Assembly (NCBI GenBank): GCA_020638465.1
Contig: JACKIM010000002.1
Span: forward strand, 1,054,001 to 1,118,000
Origin: Geminicoccaceae bacterium
GTDB taxonomy: Bacteria > Pseudomonadota > Alphaproteobacteria > Geminicoccales > Geminicoccaceae
DNA length: 64,000 nt
Direction of reading: 5' to 3'
Notes under the pieces: generated by a model
The model's input: only the letters and a program-made list of their open reading frames with translations
Told to the model about the DNA's origin: nothing
The model's database searches: none
Made by a program: the position numbers and the translations under genes
Part shown: positions 35,481 through 45,559 of the stretch, in pieces
How positions within the stretch are numbered: the first letter of the stretch is position 1
Layout of the letters: every line of letters starts with the position of its first letter

Positions 35481-38400
35481 ATGAACTTATTCCTGCAACA
35501 TGGCGAGCCCGATCGGAACATTGTCTCTCGACCTCCCGCAGCCGAGTTCCTGGACTGGTTTCCGCTTGTCTCGGCAGTCGCACTGGTCATCCTCGCATTC
35601 GTGCTCATGCACGCCGCACCGACGCTGCATGCGGCGGTCCTGTTTTTCCCGGCCCTGCTTCTGGCGGGGTCCGGTTCCGCGGCACGACGATCCTGGCTGG
35701 CGCTGACGGCCGCGGCATGCGTGGCGCTGACCCTGATGAACGGCTCCTGGCACCTGCCGATGCAATGGACCGACGGGGACACGGAACCTCTTCTGACAAC
35801 GGCCTCCCTTCTGGTGGTCTTCGCGCTGACCTGCCGTCAGGTCGCCGGGTCCGTCAAACAACGCCAGGTACTGCTCGACACGTTCAGGTCCCTTGAAGAC
35901 AAGGCTCGTACGGCCGAACGTTACCAGGCGCGACTGCGCTCGGTTCTGCGCGCAGTCGACGGTTACTGGGAACGTGAAACCGATAGCGACGAAGTGTACT
36001 GGTCGGACGGCATCTTTCGACTGTTCGGGTTGGAGCCGGGCGTGTTCACGCCCAATGGTGACAGGATCCGTTCCCTACTTCATCCAGACGATGTTTCCCG
36101 ATTCGACGAAACTTTCCGACGGCATATTTCCGAAGGTCAGGAATATCGCGCTGAGTTGCGCATCCGCCAGCCCGATGGCAGCTACCGCTGGATCCTCTCG
36201 GTGGGTATCGCCGAACTCGGCGATGATGGCACCCCACGTCATTTCTACGGCACAGCCATCAATATCGACCCCATCAAGAGAGCCGAAGATGCCAGGTTGC
36301 GCGCGCAGGAGGAGGCGGATGCCAGCCGCCAGCGGCTGGAAATCGCCATTGAAAGCCTCGACGACGGCTTTGCGCTCTATGACGAGGCTGATCGCATCGT
36401 CGTCTGCAACCGGCGTTTCCTTGAAATCCACCCCTATGGCGACGGTGCATCTCCCGTCGGCCTGACGTACGAGGAACACCTGCGCGATGCCATCAGCAAG
36501 GGGTATCTGTCCGACGCAAGGGGACGTGAAGAGGAATGGATTGCGCAAAGGTTGCACCAGCACCGCAATCCGGATGGCAACCATATCGTGCATCTGGCCG
36601 ATGGACGCTGGATCCGCCTGAGTGAACGGCGGACACCAACGGGTGAAACGGTCGGTATCCGTTCGGACATCACGGCACTCAAGCAGGCGCAGGACGAACT
36701 GGCCACGAACGAGCAGCGCCTGCGGCTGATCCTCGATGCGGTGACGGACGGACATTTCGAGCACAACATGGAAACCGGAGAGGAATACTGGTCTCCCGGT
36801 ATCTACGACGTTCTCGACATCGACCGCGAACAGGTAGCGCACCCCCGGCATCACATGTTCATCGAACGTGTCCACGCGAACGACCGGGACAAGATCGAAC
36901 AGGCCCTCTCCCGCCATGTCGAACATGGCGCCCCCTACCGGGTGGAGATGCGCATTCGCCGCAACAATGGGGAATATCGCTGGGTCGAAAGCAAGGGACG
37001 CGTGCTGCGGAGGCCGGATGGACGGCCGTTCCGCCTCATCGGGGCCACCAACGACATCGACGCCTTCAAGAAGGCCGAAGAACTGCGTCTGATGCATCAG
37101 GCCGAGGCGGAACGTTTCCGGCGCCAGTTCATCGATGCGGTCGAGAGCATGCAGGACGGTTTCGCGCTCTACGATGCCCAGGATCGCATGGTCATGTGCA
37201 ACCGCCATTTCCGCAAGATATTCGAGGCGGCCGGAGACATCTTCAAGCCCGGCACGACCTACTACGAACAGATCCGCGCCGGTGTCATGGCCGGCCTGAT
37301 CAAAGAGGCCATCGGGTGCGAGGAGGAATGGCTCGCGGCCCGTATGAGTAGCGACAACCGCTTTGACAGCAGCCTTGTCCAGCGTCTCGCCGACGGGCGG
37401 TGGCTGCAGATCAGCGACCGCAAGACGTCCGATGGCGGCACGGTGGCATTGCGCATCGACATCACCCAGCTCAAGCTTACCCAGGAACGCCTCGCATCGA
37501 GTGAACGGCGGTTCCGCGACTATGCCGATGCGACGTCCGACTGGTTCTGGGAGTCGGGCCTCGACCACCGTTTCACCTTCGTTTCGGCCCGTTTTCCCGA
37601 ACTCGCCAACCGGCCGTTGCGCGAGGTAGCCGGGGTGTCGCAACAACGTTCCGATACCGATGTCCGCGACCGTCTCGCCCTCTCGCGCATCGAGAAGGCC
37701 ATGTCCGAGCGCAAGCCCTTCCGCGAGGTCCGCCTCACCCGTTATGTTGATGGAGATGCGCCGATCCACATGCATCTGAGCGGCAAGCCGGTCTTCGATG
37801 CCGACGAGCGGTTTGTCGGCTACAGGGGTGCCGGCACCGACATTTCCCTGATCGTCGCCATGGAGGAAAAGCAGGCTACCGCGGAGTTGCAGCTGGTTCG
37901 CGCGGTCGAATCCCTGCCGCTCCTTTTCGCCCTGTTCGACAAGGGTGACCGTTTGCTCATCAGCAATCCGCGCTTCCGCGAGGTGTTCGACATCACGTCC
38001 GATCCGGCGGTTCATGAATACCGCTATGACATCCTGATGGAGCATTTTGCCTGCAACCGGCTGGCAGGCAACCACCGGTCGCGCAACACCTGGCTTGCCA
38101 ACCGGCGCAACCGGCGCCTCAAGCCCGCCATTCGCTTCGAGTTCCAGTATGATGACGACCGGTGGATGTCGACCAGCGACTTCCCAATACCGGATGGCAG
38201 CATCATCTGGCTTGCCATCGACATCACCGACATCCGCCGCGCCGAAGCGCTCAGCCATCTCTCCGAACAGCGGCTGCGAACCATTTTCGATGCGGCACCG
38301 GACGGCATCATCAACATAGACGACAACGGGCGTATCGGCGCCTTCAGCCGGTTTGCTGAAAACATGTTCGGCGTGACGGAAGCCGATGTTGTCGAGACGA

Positions 38401-39788
38401 TGATCGACCGGTTCATGCCGGTCGACGACACCGATTTGCCCTTCGGCCGCTGGTGGACGAACGCACCCGCGGAGATCAGCCAGCTTGAGGTGCGGGCGCG
38501 AAGGGCGGATGGCAGCCTGTTTCCCGCAATCCTGTCGGTCGTCACCACGTCCATCGGCGACCAGCCCGGTTTTACGGTGTTCATCAGTGATATCACGGAA
38601 CTCCGCAAACGCGACGACGCCTTGCGCCAGGCGCAGAAGATGGAGGCCATCGGCCAGCTCACCGGCGGTGTGGCTCACGACTTCAACAATCTGCTCACGG
38701 CCATTCTCGGCAATATCGAGATGCTCGAACCCCGGGTGCAAGAACGGGAAGACCTTCTTCCCATGATTGACGACCTGAAGGCCGCGGCAACCCTGGGGGC
38801 CGATCTGGTGAGCAGATTGCTGGCCTTCTCCAGACGGTCACCATTGCAGTCACGTACAATCGACCTGGGTGCGACCATTGCCGATCTGGTGCCGTTGCTG
38901 TCCCGCACGCTGGGCAGCAAGATCGACATCGAGACGGAACTCGTGCCGGGTACGCCGAAGGTCCGGGTCGATCCGACACAGATGCGCAACGCAGTCATCA
39001 ATCTGGCCATCAATGCCCGTGACGCCATGCCTCGCGGCGGCCATCTGCTCATCCGCACCGCACCCGTGTTCGTCAGCCCGGATCGGGCGACAAGGCACGA
39101 GGTCCCTGCCGGACGTTATGGGATCATCGAGATTGCCGATACGGGTACCGGCATCGACCCCGACGAACAACAGCGCGTTTTCGAACCCTTCTACACATCG
39201 AAGGAATCCGGGCGCGGTACAGGTCTCGGCCTGAGCATGGTCTACGGTTTCGCCCGTCAGTCGGGTGGTTTCGTGACTTTGGAGAGTCTCCTGGGCGAAG
39301 GTACCCGGATCTTCGTCTGGCTACCGGAAGCCAGGGGTCCGGATGAAACGGCGAAAGAGGCGGAACGCGCAACCGGGATCGAGCAACTGCCGCGTGGCGA
39401 TGGTGAAACGGTATTGGTACTTGAAGATGACCCGCTCGTCCGGAGGGTCACGGTCTCCTGCCTCGAACAGCTGGATTATGTCGTGTTCGAGGCGGCGAAC
39501 GGCGAAGAGGCGATCGAGCTGCTCGACATGGTTCCCGAGAACGGCATCATCCTCTCCGATGTGATGATGCCCGGCGGCATCTCGGCCATGGACCTGATCG
39601 TCGAGGCGGAAAGGCAACGGCCCGACCTTCTGGTCCTGCTGGTCTCGGGCTATATCGACCAGGAACAGGTGGACACGGGTAACCGGCCGCTGCTGCGCAA
39701 GCCCTTCACCACCGAAGCCCTGGCCCTGTTCATCCGCTCGGCACTCGATACGAGGAATTCGAACGCGACGGACCCGGAACGGTCATGA
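35481..39788 (+). CDS. Multi-PAS membrane hybrid histidine kinase
   Basis: 1435-residue hybrid sensor kinase. The N-terminus has about four hydrophobic stretches (residues ~27-125) acting as a membrane anchor with little outside it. Seven PAS-like domains follow, starting near residues 155, 288, 412, 545, 675, 805 and 930; several carry the DGFALYD PAS_7-type motif (2, 4, degenerate in 6) and others the YW-S-GI PAS_3 type (1, 3). Then comes HisKA with phospho-acceptor H1066 in GGVAHDFNNLL, and HATPase with NLAINARDAMP, DTGTGI and GRGTGLGLSM. A C-terminal receiver has D1360 in LSDVMMPGG and K1407. It faces an OmpR-type regulator across a 74-base gap. Confidence 0.93.
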   Translation: MNLFLQHGEPDRNIVSRPPAAEFLDWFPLVSAVALVILAFVLMHAAPTLHAAVLFFPALLLAGSGSAARRSWLALTAAACVALTLMNGSWHLPMQWTDGDTEPLLTTASLLVVFALTCRQVAGSVKQRQVLLDTFRSLEDKARTAERYQARLRSVLRAVDGYWERETDSDEVYWSDGIFRLFGLEPGVFTPNGDRIRSLLHPDDVSRFDETFRRHISEGQEYRAELRIRQPDGSYRWILSVGIAELGDDGTPRHFYGTAINIDPIKRAEDARLRAQEEADASRQRLEIAIESLDDGFALYDEADRIVVCNRRFLEIHPYGDGASPVGLTYEEHLRDAISKGYLSDARGREEEWIAQRLHQHRNPDGNHIVHLADGRWIRLSERRTPTGETVGIRSDITALKQAQDELATNEQRLRLILDAVTDGHFEHNMETGEEYWSPGIYDVLDIDREQVAHPRHHMFIERVHANDRDKIEQALSRHVEHGAPYRVEMRIRRNNGEYRWVESKGRVLRRPDGRPFRLIGATNDIDAFKKAEELRLMHQAEAERFRRQFIDAVESMQDGFALYDAQDRMVMCNRHFRKIFEAAGDIFKPGTTYYEQIRAGVMAGLIKEAIGCEEEWLAARMSSDNRFDSSLVQRLADGRWLQISDRKTSDGGTVALRIDITQLKLTQERLASSERRFRDYADATSDWFWESGLDHRFTFVSARFPELANRPLREVAGVSQQRSDTDVRDRLALSRIEKAMSERKPFREVRLTRYVDGDAPIHMHLSGKPVFDADERFVGYRGAGTDISLIVAMEEKQATAELQLVRAVESLPLLFALFDKGDRLLISNPRFREVFDITSDPAVHEYRYDILMEHFACNRLAGNHRSRNTWLANRRNRRLKPAIRFEFQYDDDRWMSTSDFPIPDGSIIWLAIDITDIRRAEALSHLSEQRLRTIFDAAPDGIINIDDNGRIGAFSRFAENMFGVTEADVVETMIDRFMPVDDTDLPFGRWWTNAPAEISQLEVRARRADGSLFPAILSVVTTSIGDQPGFTVFISDITELRKRDDALRQAQKMEAIGQLTGGVAHDFNNLLTAILGNIEMLEPRVQEREDLLPMIDDLKAAATLGADLVSRLLAFSRRSPLQSRTIDLGATIADLVPLLSRTLGSKIDIETELVPGTPKVRVDPTQMRNAVINLAINARDAMPRGGHLLIRTAPVFVSPDRATRHEVPAGRYGIIEIADTGTGIDPDEQQRVFEPFYTSKESGRGTGLGLSMVYGFARQSGGFVTLESLLGEGTRIFVWLPEARGPDETAKEAERATGIEQLPRGDGETVLVLEDDPLVRRVTVSCLEQLDYVVFEAANGEEAIELLDMVPENGIILSDVMMPGGISAMDLIVEAERQRPDLLVLLVSGYIDQEQVDTGNRPLLRKPFTTEALALFIRSALDTRNSNATDPERS

Positions 39789-39862
39789 CCTGCCCCGCCC
39801 CGGCACCGTACGACCACGGTCTTGCCCACTTTCCGGCGGCAAAGCCGATCATGTCGACCGAT

Positions 39863-40690
39863 TCACTCGACCCGGCTGACCTCGGCGGTGAAGATGTAAC
39901 CCGCACCTCGCACCGTCTTGATGAGCTTCGGCGCCGACGGCTTGTTCTCGATCTTCTTGCGCAGGCGGGCGATCTGGGTGTCTATGCTGCGATCGAAAGC
40001 CGACCAGCCCCGGCCATGCGCCCGGTCGAGCAGTTGTTCGCGCGTCAACACGCGGTTGGGACACTCGGCGAACACACATAGCAGGTCGAATTCTCCGCTG
40101 GTAAGGCTGACAATCTCGCCATCGCCATCGCGCAGCTCGCGCTTGAGCGTGTCGAGCACCATGTTGTCGAAGGTGAATCTCGGCGAGCCGGCCATGGTGC
40201 CGGATTGCAGGCCGGGCGATGCCCCCCCTTCCGACAGGCCGCCTTGTGCAACATCGCCGGTGTCGAGCGTCTTGCGCATGGCAGCCGTGCGGCGCAACAC
40301 CGCCCGCACCCTCGCCAGGACTTCACGAAGTTCGAAAGGCTTGGCGATATAATCGTCCGCACCTATCTCCAGGCCGATCACACGTTCGAGAGGATCGTTC
40401 TTGCCGGTGATGATGATGACCGGCACGTTCGTCCGGGATCGGATCTCCCGCACCAGCTCCAGGCCATTTTCGTCGGGGAGCCCAAGATCGACAAAGACGA
40501 GAGCTGTATCGGCCAGCGAGACATCGTCACGAAAGCTGGCAGCACTCGGCACCGAATTGACCTTGTAGCCCTCGGAACGCAAGTAACGTTCGAGGACATT
40601 GCGAACATGGGGATCATCATCGACTATGACTAAGCTCAAAGCACAACTCACAATTTGGCAGGGCAAGCCCCCTACTGGAAGTTCATACAT
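39863..40690 (-). CDS. OmpR/PhoB-family response regulator
   Basis: About 275-residue two-domain regulator. The receiver has the acidic pocket DDD (24-26), phospho-acceptor D68 in VFVDLGLPDENG, the Thr in VIIITGKND and the Lys in DDYIAKPFE. The winged-helix output domain carries LTSGEFDLLCVFAECPNRVLTREQLLD, DRSIDTQIARLRKKIE and the C-terminal TVRGAGYIF. A linker of about 40 residues joins the two. The ATG at 40690 lacks a good ribosome-binding site and an internal GTG or TTG just before the receiver is possible. It is convergent with the hybrid kinase and divergent from the RND efflux operon, its likely target (inference). Confidence 0.92.
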   Translation of the reverse strand: MYELPVGGLPCQIVSCALSLVIVDDDPHVRNVLERYLRSEGYKVNSVPSAASFRDDVSLADTALVFVDLGLPDENGLELVREIRSRTNVPVIIITGKNDPLERVIGLEIGADDYIAKPFELREVLARVRAVLRRTAAMRKTLDTGDVAQGGLSEGGASPGLQSGTMAGSPRFTFDNMVLDTLKRELRDGDGEIVSLTSGEFDLLCVFAECPNRVLTREQLLDRAHGRGWSAFDRSIDTQIARLRKKIENKPSAPKLIKTVRGAGYIFTAEVSRVE

Positions 40691-41062
40691 TTTTTGAACG
40701 TTGCGTTGCAGCCTGTCACGATCCGACACAAAACGTAACATTTCTTGCATGTTCCGTCTGCCACACCAAATGTCATTCTACTGCAACGCACACCAAAGCG
40801 CTATTTTATCAGCCTGACAAGAGAACCTGCGTCACATCCGCTCACAAACTGTCCGTACGTAACCGTCTGCAACGGCGGCAATCATTTCGGATGTTCCCAT
40901 GGTGATTCCAACGCCGACACTTCTCCCGCCATGGGCGAAAATGACATGCGCAAAACTTCGCGATGGGACGAATTGTTACACTTTTAATCTCGCATCGGCG
41001 TCCAGCTGGCTCTATTTCATCGGTGAACCTGTGTTTCCTTCAATCTTCGGGGAGCCTGCCCG
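40691..41062. other. 372-base divergent regulatory region between the response regulator and the RND pump
   Basis: No gene. It must hold both promoters. CGTAAC occurs at about 40734 and again near 40857; no clear OmpR-type direct repeat or marR-type palindrome was recognised. Confidence 0.35.
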
Positions 41063-42208
41063 TTGTCACTATTGAGGCAAGTCCTGCTGCTCATCCTGCT
41101 TGGCGGCATCGCCTATGGAGGTTTCACCGCCTATGAACGCTATATGGGCGGTGAAGCCGTGCAGGGTGCTGCAGGTGGAGCCGATGGCGGGCGGCGTGGC
41201 GGACGCGAGGCCAGGGTCGAGGTGACCCGCGCCGAACTGCACACCATCCGTTCGCGCATTGAAGCCGTTGGCAGCACCAAGGCGCTCCAGGCCATCGACA
41301 TCGTCCCCCTGTCCTCGGGCCAGGTCGTTTCCATCAGCTTTGAACCGGGTCAGGAGGTCGATGCCGGGCAGGTACTGCTCAGGCTGGACGACACGCTTGA
41401 GCAGGCCGCCGTGAGCGAGGCCGAGGCCCGGCTCGGCCAGACGCGCGTAGCGCTCGACCGGGCCACCAAGCTTCGCCGCAGCGGCAATACCGCCCAATCG
41501 ACGCTGGACGAGGCGACCGTTGCCGAGGAAGCCGCAGCCGCCCAGCTCTCCGCCGCGCGCAAGAAACTGGACGACCGCAGCGTGGCTGCTCCCTTTGAGG
41601 GCATGGTCGGCATGCGCAACGTCGACATGGGTGCACGGGTCGACGACAACACCGTCGTCACGACGCTCGATGACCTTTCGCAGGTATTGGTGGAGTTCAG
41701 CGTACCCGAGACGTGGTTCGGTGCGGTCACTGTCGGCCAGACAGTCAAGGCCCGCGCGGCGACATGGCCCGATCGCGTATTCGTCGGCAAGATTGAGAGC
41801 ATCGACAGCCGCATCGCCACCGCCACGCGTGCATTCAAGATCCGCGCCATTCTCCCCAATGCCGATCGTGCCTTGCCTGCGGGCATGTTCCTCTATGTCG
41901 AGATCGAGCTCGATGAGCGCCAGGCCCTGCTGGTCCCCGAACAGGCTGTCCAGGCATCGGCCCAGGGCAGCTATCTGTTTGTCGCCGAGGACGGCAGGGC
42001 GGTGATGCGTCATGTGACCGTCGGCCAACGTGAAAACGGCATGGTTGAAATCACTTCGGGCATTGCCGAAGGCGACGAGGTCATCTCCACCGGACTCCAG
42101 CGCCTGCGCGACGGCATAGCGATCCAGACAGGCGATGACCGCAAGCAACCGCAAGCCGGATCCGGCGAGAACGACAAGGCCGGCCAGGACAAGGGTGCTG
42201 GCGCATGA
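41063..42208 (+). CDS. RND efflux periplasmic adaptor (membrane fusion protein)
   Basis: 381-residue membrane fusion protein. An N-terminal hydrophobic anchor (LLLILLGGIAYGGF) is followed by a Gly/Arg-rich linker. The lipoyl half-motifs are IDIVPLSSGQVVSISFEPGQEVDAGQVLLRLDD and DDRSVAAPFEGMVGMRNVDMGARV, with an alpha-hairpin between (EAEARLGQTRVALDRATKLRRS). Beta-barrel and membrane-proximal domains follow (VPEQAVQASAQGSYLFVAEDG). The start is TTG at 41063 with GGGGAG at a good distance. Its stop overlaps the permease start (ATGA), so the two are coupled. It links the inner-membrane pump to an outer-membrane channel encoded elsewhere. Confidence 0.92.
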   Translation: MSLLRQVLLLILLGGIAYGGFTAYERYMGGEAVQGAAGGADGGRRGGREARVEVTRAELHTIRSRIEAVGSTKALQAIDIVPLSSGQVVSISFEPGQEVDAGQVLLRLDDTLEQAAVSEAEARLGQTRVALDRATKLRRSGNTAQSTLDEATVAEEAAAAQLSAARKKLDDRSVAAPFEGMVGMRNVDMGARVDDNTVVTTLDDLSQVLVEFSVPETWFGAVTVGQTVKARAATWPDRVFVGKIESIDSRIATATRAFKIRAILPNADRALPAGMFLYVEIELDERQALLVPEQAVQASAQGSYLFVAEDGRAVMRHVTVGQRENGMVEITSGIAEGDEVISTGLQRLRDGIAIQTGDDRKQPQAGSGENDKAGQDKGAGA

Positions 42209-45200
42209 GCCTGTCCGACATCAGTATCCGCCGCCCGGTGCTGGCGACCGTTGCCAGCCTCGTCATCATCGTCCTTGGTATCGCCTCGCTCCTCCGCCTG
42301 CCCGTGCGCGAGCTGCCGGACATCGATGCCTCGGTCATCACCGTTTCCGTCGGATATTCGGGGGCCGTTCCGTCGGTCATCGACACGGACGTGGTCGAGG
42401 TGATCGAGGGAGCGGTCGCTGGCGTCTCCGGCGTCAAGTCCATCAGTTCCTCCAGCCAGCGGGGCCGCGGACGCACCGTCATCGAGTTCATCCCCGGCCG
42501 CGACATCGACGAGGCTGCCAACGACGTCCGCGATGCCGTCAGCCGGGTGCGCGGGCAGTTGCCGGACGACGTCGACGAACCACGCATCTACAAGAACGAC
42601 AACAACAACGATCCGGTCATGCGCCTGGCCGTCACCAGCGACGCCATGACCGCTTCGCAGCTCACCGATTTCGTCGAGCGCTACATCGTCGACCGCCTGT
42701 CGACCCTCGACGGCGTGGCGGATGTGGAAATTGCCGGTGCGCGTTCCTTTGCCATCCGCGTATGGCTCGACCGGCGGGCCATGGCCGCGCGCCGGCTGAC
42801 CGTCCAGGACATCGAGCAGGCTCTGCGCCGCAACAATATCGACCTGCCCACCGGCGAACTCACATCGATCGATCGTGAATTCACCATCCGCACCGATTCG
42901 AGACTGAGCCGGGTCGGGCAGTTCCAGCAGATGATCATCAGCCGCGTGGACGGTTATCCCGTGCGGCTCTCGGACATCGCCCGCGTCGAGCTGGGGTCCG
43001 AGGACGATGACACGATCGTCCGCCTCGATCACCGGCAGGCGGTCGGTCTCTCCGTGCTCCGCCAGTCCCAGTCGAATACGATCGCCATTTCCGACAAGGT
43101 GCGAAAGGAAATCGATTCGATCCGCGAGACCTTGCCGCAAGGCATGGACATCGATATCGCCTCCGACGACGCCACCTTCATCAGCCAGTCGATCCACGAA
43201 GTCCTCAACGCACTCAGCATCGCCATCGGCCTGGTGATCCTCGTCATCTTCCTCTTCCTCGCCTCGGCCCGGGCCACGCTGGTGCCGGCAGTGACCATTC
43301 CGGTTTCGGTGATCGGAACCTTCATCGGCGTCTATGCACTCGGTTTCTCGATCAACGTCCTCAATCTCCTGGCGCTGATCCTCGCCATCGGTCTCGTCGT
43401 CGACGATGCCATCGTCGTGCTCGAAAACATCCAACGACGTGTGCGCGCAGGCGAAAGCGGTGTGGTTGCCGCCTTTCTCGGTACGCGCCAGGTGACGTTC
43501 GCCGTGCTGGCCACCTCGGTGACCCTGATCGCCGTCTTCCTTCCCATCTCCTTTCTCGAGGGACAGGTCGGCCGCCTGTTCAGCGAGTTCGGGTTCGTGC
43601 TTGCGTCATCGGTGGTCATATCCACATTCGTCGCGCTGACGCTGTGTCCGGCGCTGGCGTCGCGGATCATCAAGCGCGAGGAACATCCATCCCTGTTTGC
43701 CCGTATCGTCGATGCGGTCATGGGATTCGTCGAGCGCGGCTATCGGTGGTTGCTCCGTGGCGCGCTCCATGTTCCGCTTCTGGTGATCGTCCTTGCGATC
43801 ATGGTGGGCGCAGCCTCGCCCCTCCTGCTGAATGTGGTTCCCTCGGAACTGGCACCCGAGGAAGACCGCGGTGTCTTCTTCGTACCGATCACCGCTCCCC
43901 AGGGATCGACCGTCGCCTATACCGACCGCGAGGTCCGCAAGGTCGAGGCGATGATCGATCCCCTGCGCGACCGGGGCGAACTTACCGCGGCCTTCGCGCT
44001 CGTCGGGCGCGGCTCCGGTAACCGCGCCTTCATCGTTGGCCGGCTGGCCGACTGGTCCGAACGCGAGCGCAGCCAGCAGGAGATCGTCCGCTCGCTGATC
44101 CCGAAGATCAGTGGCCTCATCGGTGCGCGCGCCTTTCCGGTGAGCCCCAACGGGCTCGGCGTGCGTGGCAGCCAGTCGCCACTGCAAGTGGTCATCGGTG
44201 CATCGGACTACGAGACGGCGCAGACCTGGGGCGAGAACCTCAAGCTGCTGGCCGAGGACAATCCCGGCCTGCAGAACGTCGACATGGATTACGAGGAGAA
44301 CGCCGCCCAGATCGACATCAACATCGATCGCGAGCGCGCCGACGATCTCGGCATCACCGTCGAGGACATCAGTTCGACCCTGCGGACCATGCTCGCCTCG
44401 CGCGAGATCACCACCTATATCGACCGGGGTCGCGAATACCCGGTGATCGTCCAGGCCGCCGCCGAAGACCGGCGTTCGCCCAGCGATCTCGCCAACCTGT
44501 TCATCCGCACGGGTCGCGGGGAACTCGTGCCGCTGGAAGCCCTCGTCAGCTTCAGCGAGTCGGCCGAATCGCCGACGCTCAACCGCTACAACCGCCTGCC
44601 GTCCGTGACGATCTCGGCCTCGCTGGCCGATGGTTACGACCTCGGTGCGGCGATTGCCTTCATGCAGCAGGCGGCGGTCGACGCCCTGCCGCCGGATGTC
44701 AGCATGAGCTTTGCGGGGCAGTCGCAGGTCTTTCTCGAAACCTCCAGCGGCATGATCATGGTCTTCGCCATGGCCGTGCTGGTTGTCTTCCTCGTGTTGG
44801 CTGGCCAGTTCGAGAGCTTCATTCACCCGATCATCATCATGCTCACCGTTCCGCTCGGCACCACGGGCGCCCTGCTGGCCATCTGGCTCACGGGCTCGAC
44901 CCTCAATGTCTATACCGAAATCGGCATCGTCCTTCTGGTGGGATTGATGGCCAAGAATGGCATTCTCATCGTCGAGTTTGCCAACCAGTTGCGCGACGAG
45001 GGACGCGGCATTCGCGAAGCCGTGCTCGAAGCGTCGGCTCTCAGGCTGCGGCCGATCATCATGACCGTGATTTCGACGGTTCTCGGGGCGGTACCGCTCG
45101 TCCTAAGTAGCGGTGCGGGTTCGGAAAGCCGCGTCGCGATCGCTTCGGTCATCATCGGCGGCCTCGGCCTGTCGACCCTGCTCACCCTGTTCGTCACCCC

Positions 45201-45312
45201 GGTGCTTTACGACCTGCTCGCACGCTTTACACGCCCCGCCGGCGCCGTTACGCGGGAACTGGACGAAGCGCTTGCCGCAACTCACGCCACAAGGGCAGGC
45301 AGGCAGGCGTGA
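42205..45312 (+). CDS. RND efflux inner-membrane transporter (HAE1-type)
   Basis: 1035-residue proton-driven drug/solute antiporter. The duplicated 6-TM layout is visible, with large periplasmic loops after TM1 and TM7. The proton-relay aspartates D400-D401 are in GLVVDDAIVVLENI in TM4. The N-terminal SIRRPVLATVASLVIIVLGI and the GLMAKNGILIVEFANQLRDEG block are standard. The ending is rich in LRPIIMTVISTVLGAVPLVLSSG. No outer-membrane TolC-like gene follows. A member of the same family commonly extrudes antibiotics or membrane-active compounds; substrate not known. Confidence 0.95.
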   Translation: MSLSDISIRRPVLATVASLVIIVLGIASLLRLPVRELPDIDASVITVSVGYSGAVPSVIDTDVVEVIEGAVAGVSGVKSISSSSQRGRGRTVIEFIPGRDIDEAANDVRDAVSRVRGQLPDDVDEPRIYKNDNNNDPVMRLAVTSDAMTASQLTDFVERYIVDRLSTLDGVADVEIAGARSFAIRVWLDRRAMAARRLTVQDIEQALRRNNIDLPTGELTSIDREFTIRTDSRLSRVGQFQQMIISRVDGYPVRLSDIARVELGSEDDDTIVRLDHRQAVGLSVLRQSQSNTIAISDKVRKEIDSIRETLPQGMDIDIASDDATFISQSIHEVLNALSIAIGLVILVIFLFLASARATLVPAVTIPVSVIGTFIGVYALGFSINVLNLLALILAIGLVVDDAIVVLENIQRRVRAGESGVVAAFLGTRQVTFAVLATSVTLIAVFLPISFLEGQVGRLFSEFGFVLASSVVISTFVALTLCPALASRIIKREEHPSLFARIVDAVMGFVERGYRWLLRGALHVPLLVIVLAIMVGAASPLLLNVVPSELAPEEDRGVFFVPITAPQGSTVAYTDREVRKVEAMIDPLRDRGELTAAFALVGRGSGNRAFIVGRLADWSERERSQQEIVRSLIPKISGLIGARAFPVSPNGLGVRGSQSPLQVVIGASDYETAQTWGENLKLLAEDNPGLQNVDMDYEENAAQIDINIDRERADDLGITVEDISSTLRTMLASREITTYIDRGREYPVIVQAAAEDRRSPSDLANLFIRTGRGELVPLEALVSFSESAESPTLNRYNRLPSVTISASLADGYDLGAAIAFMQQAAVDALPPDVSMSFAGQSQVFLETSSGMIMVFAMAVLVVFLVLAGQFESFIHPIIIMLTVPLGTTGALLAIWLTGSTLNVYTEIGIVLLVGLMAKNGILIVEFANQLRDEGRGIREAVLEASALRLRPIIMTVISTVLGAVPLVLSSGAGSESRVAIASVIIGGLGLSTLLTLFVTPVLYDLLARFTRPAGAVTRELDEALAATHATRAGRQA

Positions 45313-45427
45313 AGAGTGGAAGTGCTGGCGATCAGATGAAGCGCGGACATTTGCCGGTCATGCGCGATCTGGAAGACAGCCATATCTCATTGCCCCGACG
45401 GATGTCCTGGTCGCCGGGGCGATTCAC

Positions 45428-45461
45428 CCTGAACGGGAAACCCAAGCTTTTCCCGTTCAGG
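45428..45461. repeat. 13-bp perfect inverted repeat after the RND operon
   Basis: CCTGAACGGGAAA (45428-45440) and its exact complement TTTCCCGTTCAGG (45449-45461) flank an eight-base loop. No U tract follows on either strand, so this is a stable RNA hairpin or protein-binding palindrome rather than a standard terminator. A shorter related CCTGA-ACGA-TCAGG sits at 45470-45483. Confidence 0.6.
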
Positions 45462-45504
45462 CGGAATAGCCTGAACGATCAGGAAATGCGTCGAAACAAA
45501 CAAA

Positions 45505-45559
45505 AACAAGGAACTAGCGCTCGGGGTGAATGAACGAAGTGAATGCGCCTGAGCGCTAG
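45505..45559 (-). terminator. Probable terminator of the ubiX/TIGR02444 unit
   Basis: CTAGCGCTC (45514-45522) pairs with GAGCGCTAG (45551-45559), extended to about 12 bp with a G-U pair, and on the minus strand is followed by a T-rich TTCCTTGTTTTTG. The loop is long. The stem begins within the stop codon of the gene ending at 45556. Confidence 0.55.

Noticed and set aside
36075..38741. 888-codon open frame on the minus strand opposite the hybrid kinase
   Set aside because: It is an antisense shadow of a well-supported kinase; the high-G+C sequence leaves complementary frames open. Its product has no recognised domain.
42010..43434. 474-codon minus-strand open frame opposite the RND permease
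   Set aside because: Shadow of the permease; Asp/His/Arg-rich composition typical of complement frames.
45309..45533. 74-codon frame starting in an overlap with the RND permease stop
   Set aside because: The overlap looks like coupling, but the product is polar with no family pattern, and it runs through the 13-bp inverted repeat and the terminator stem. Not enough support.
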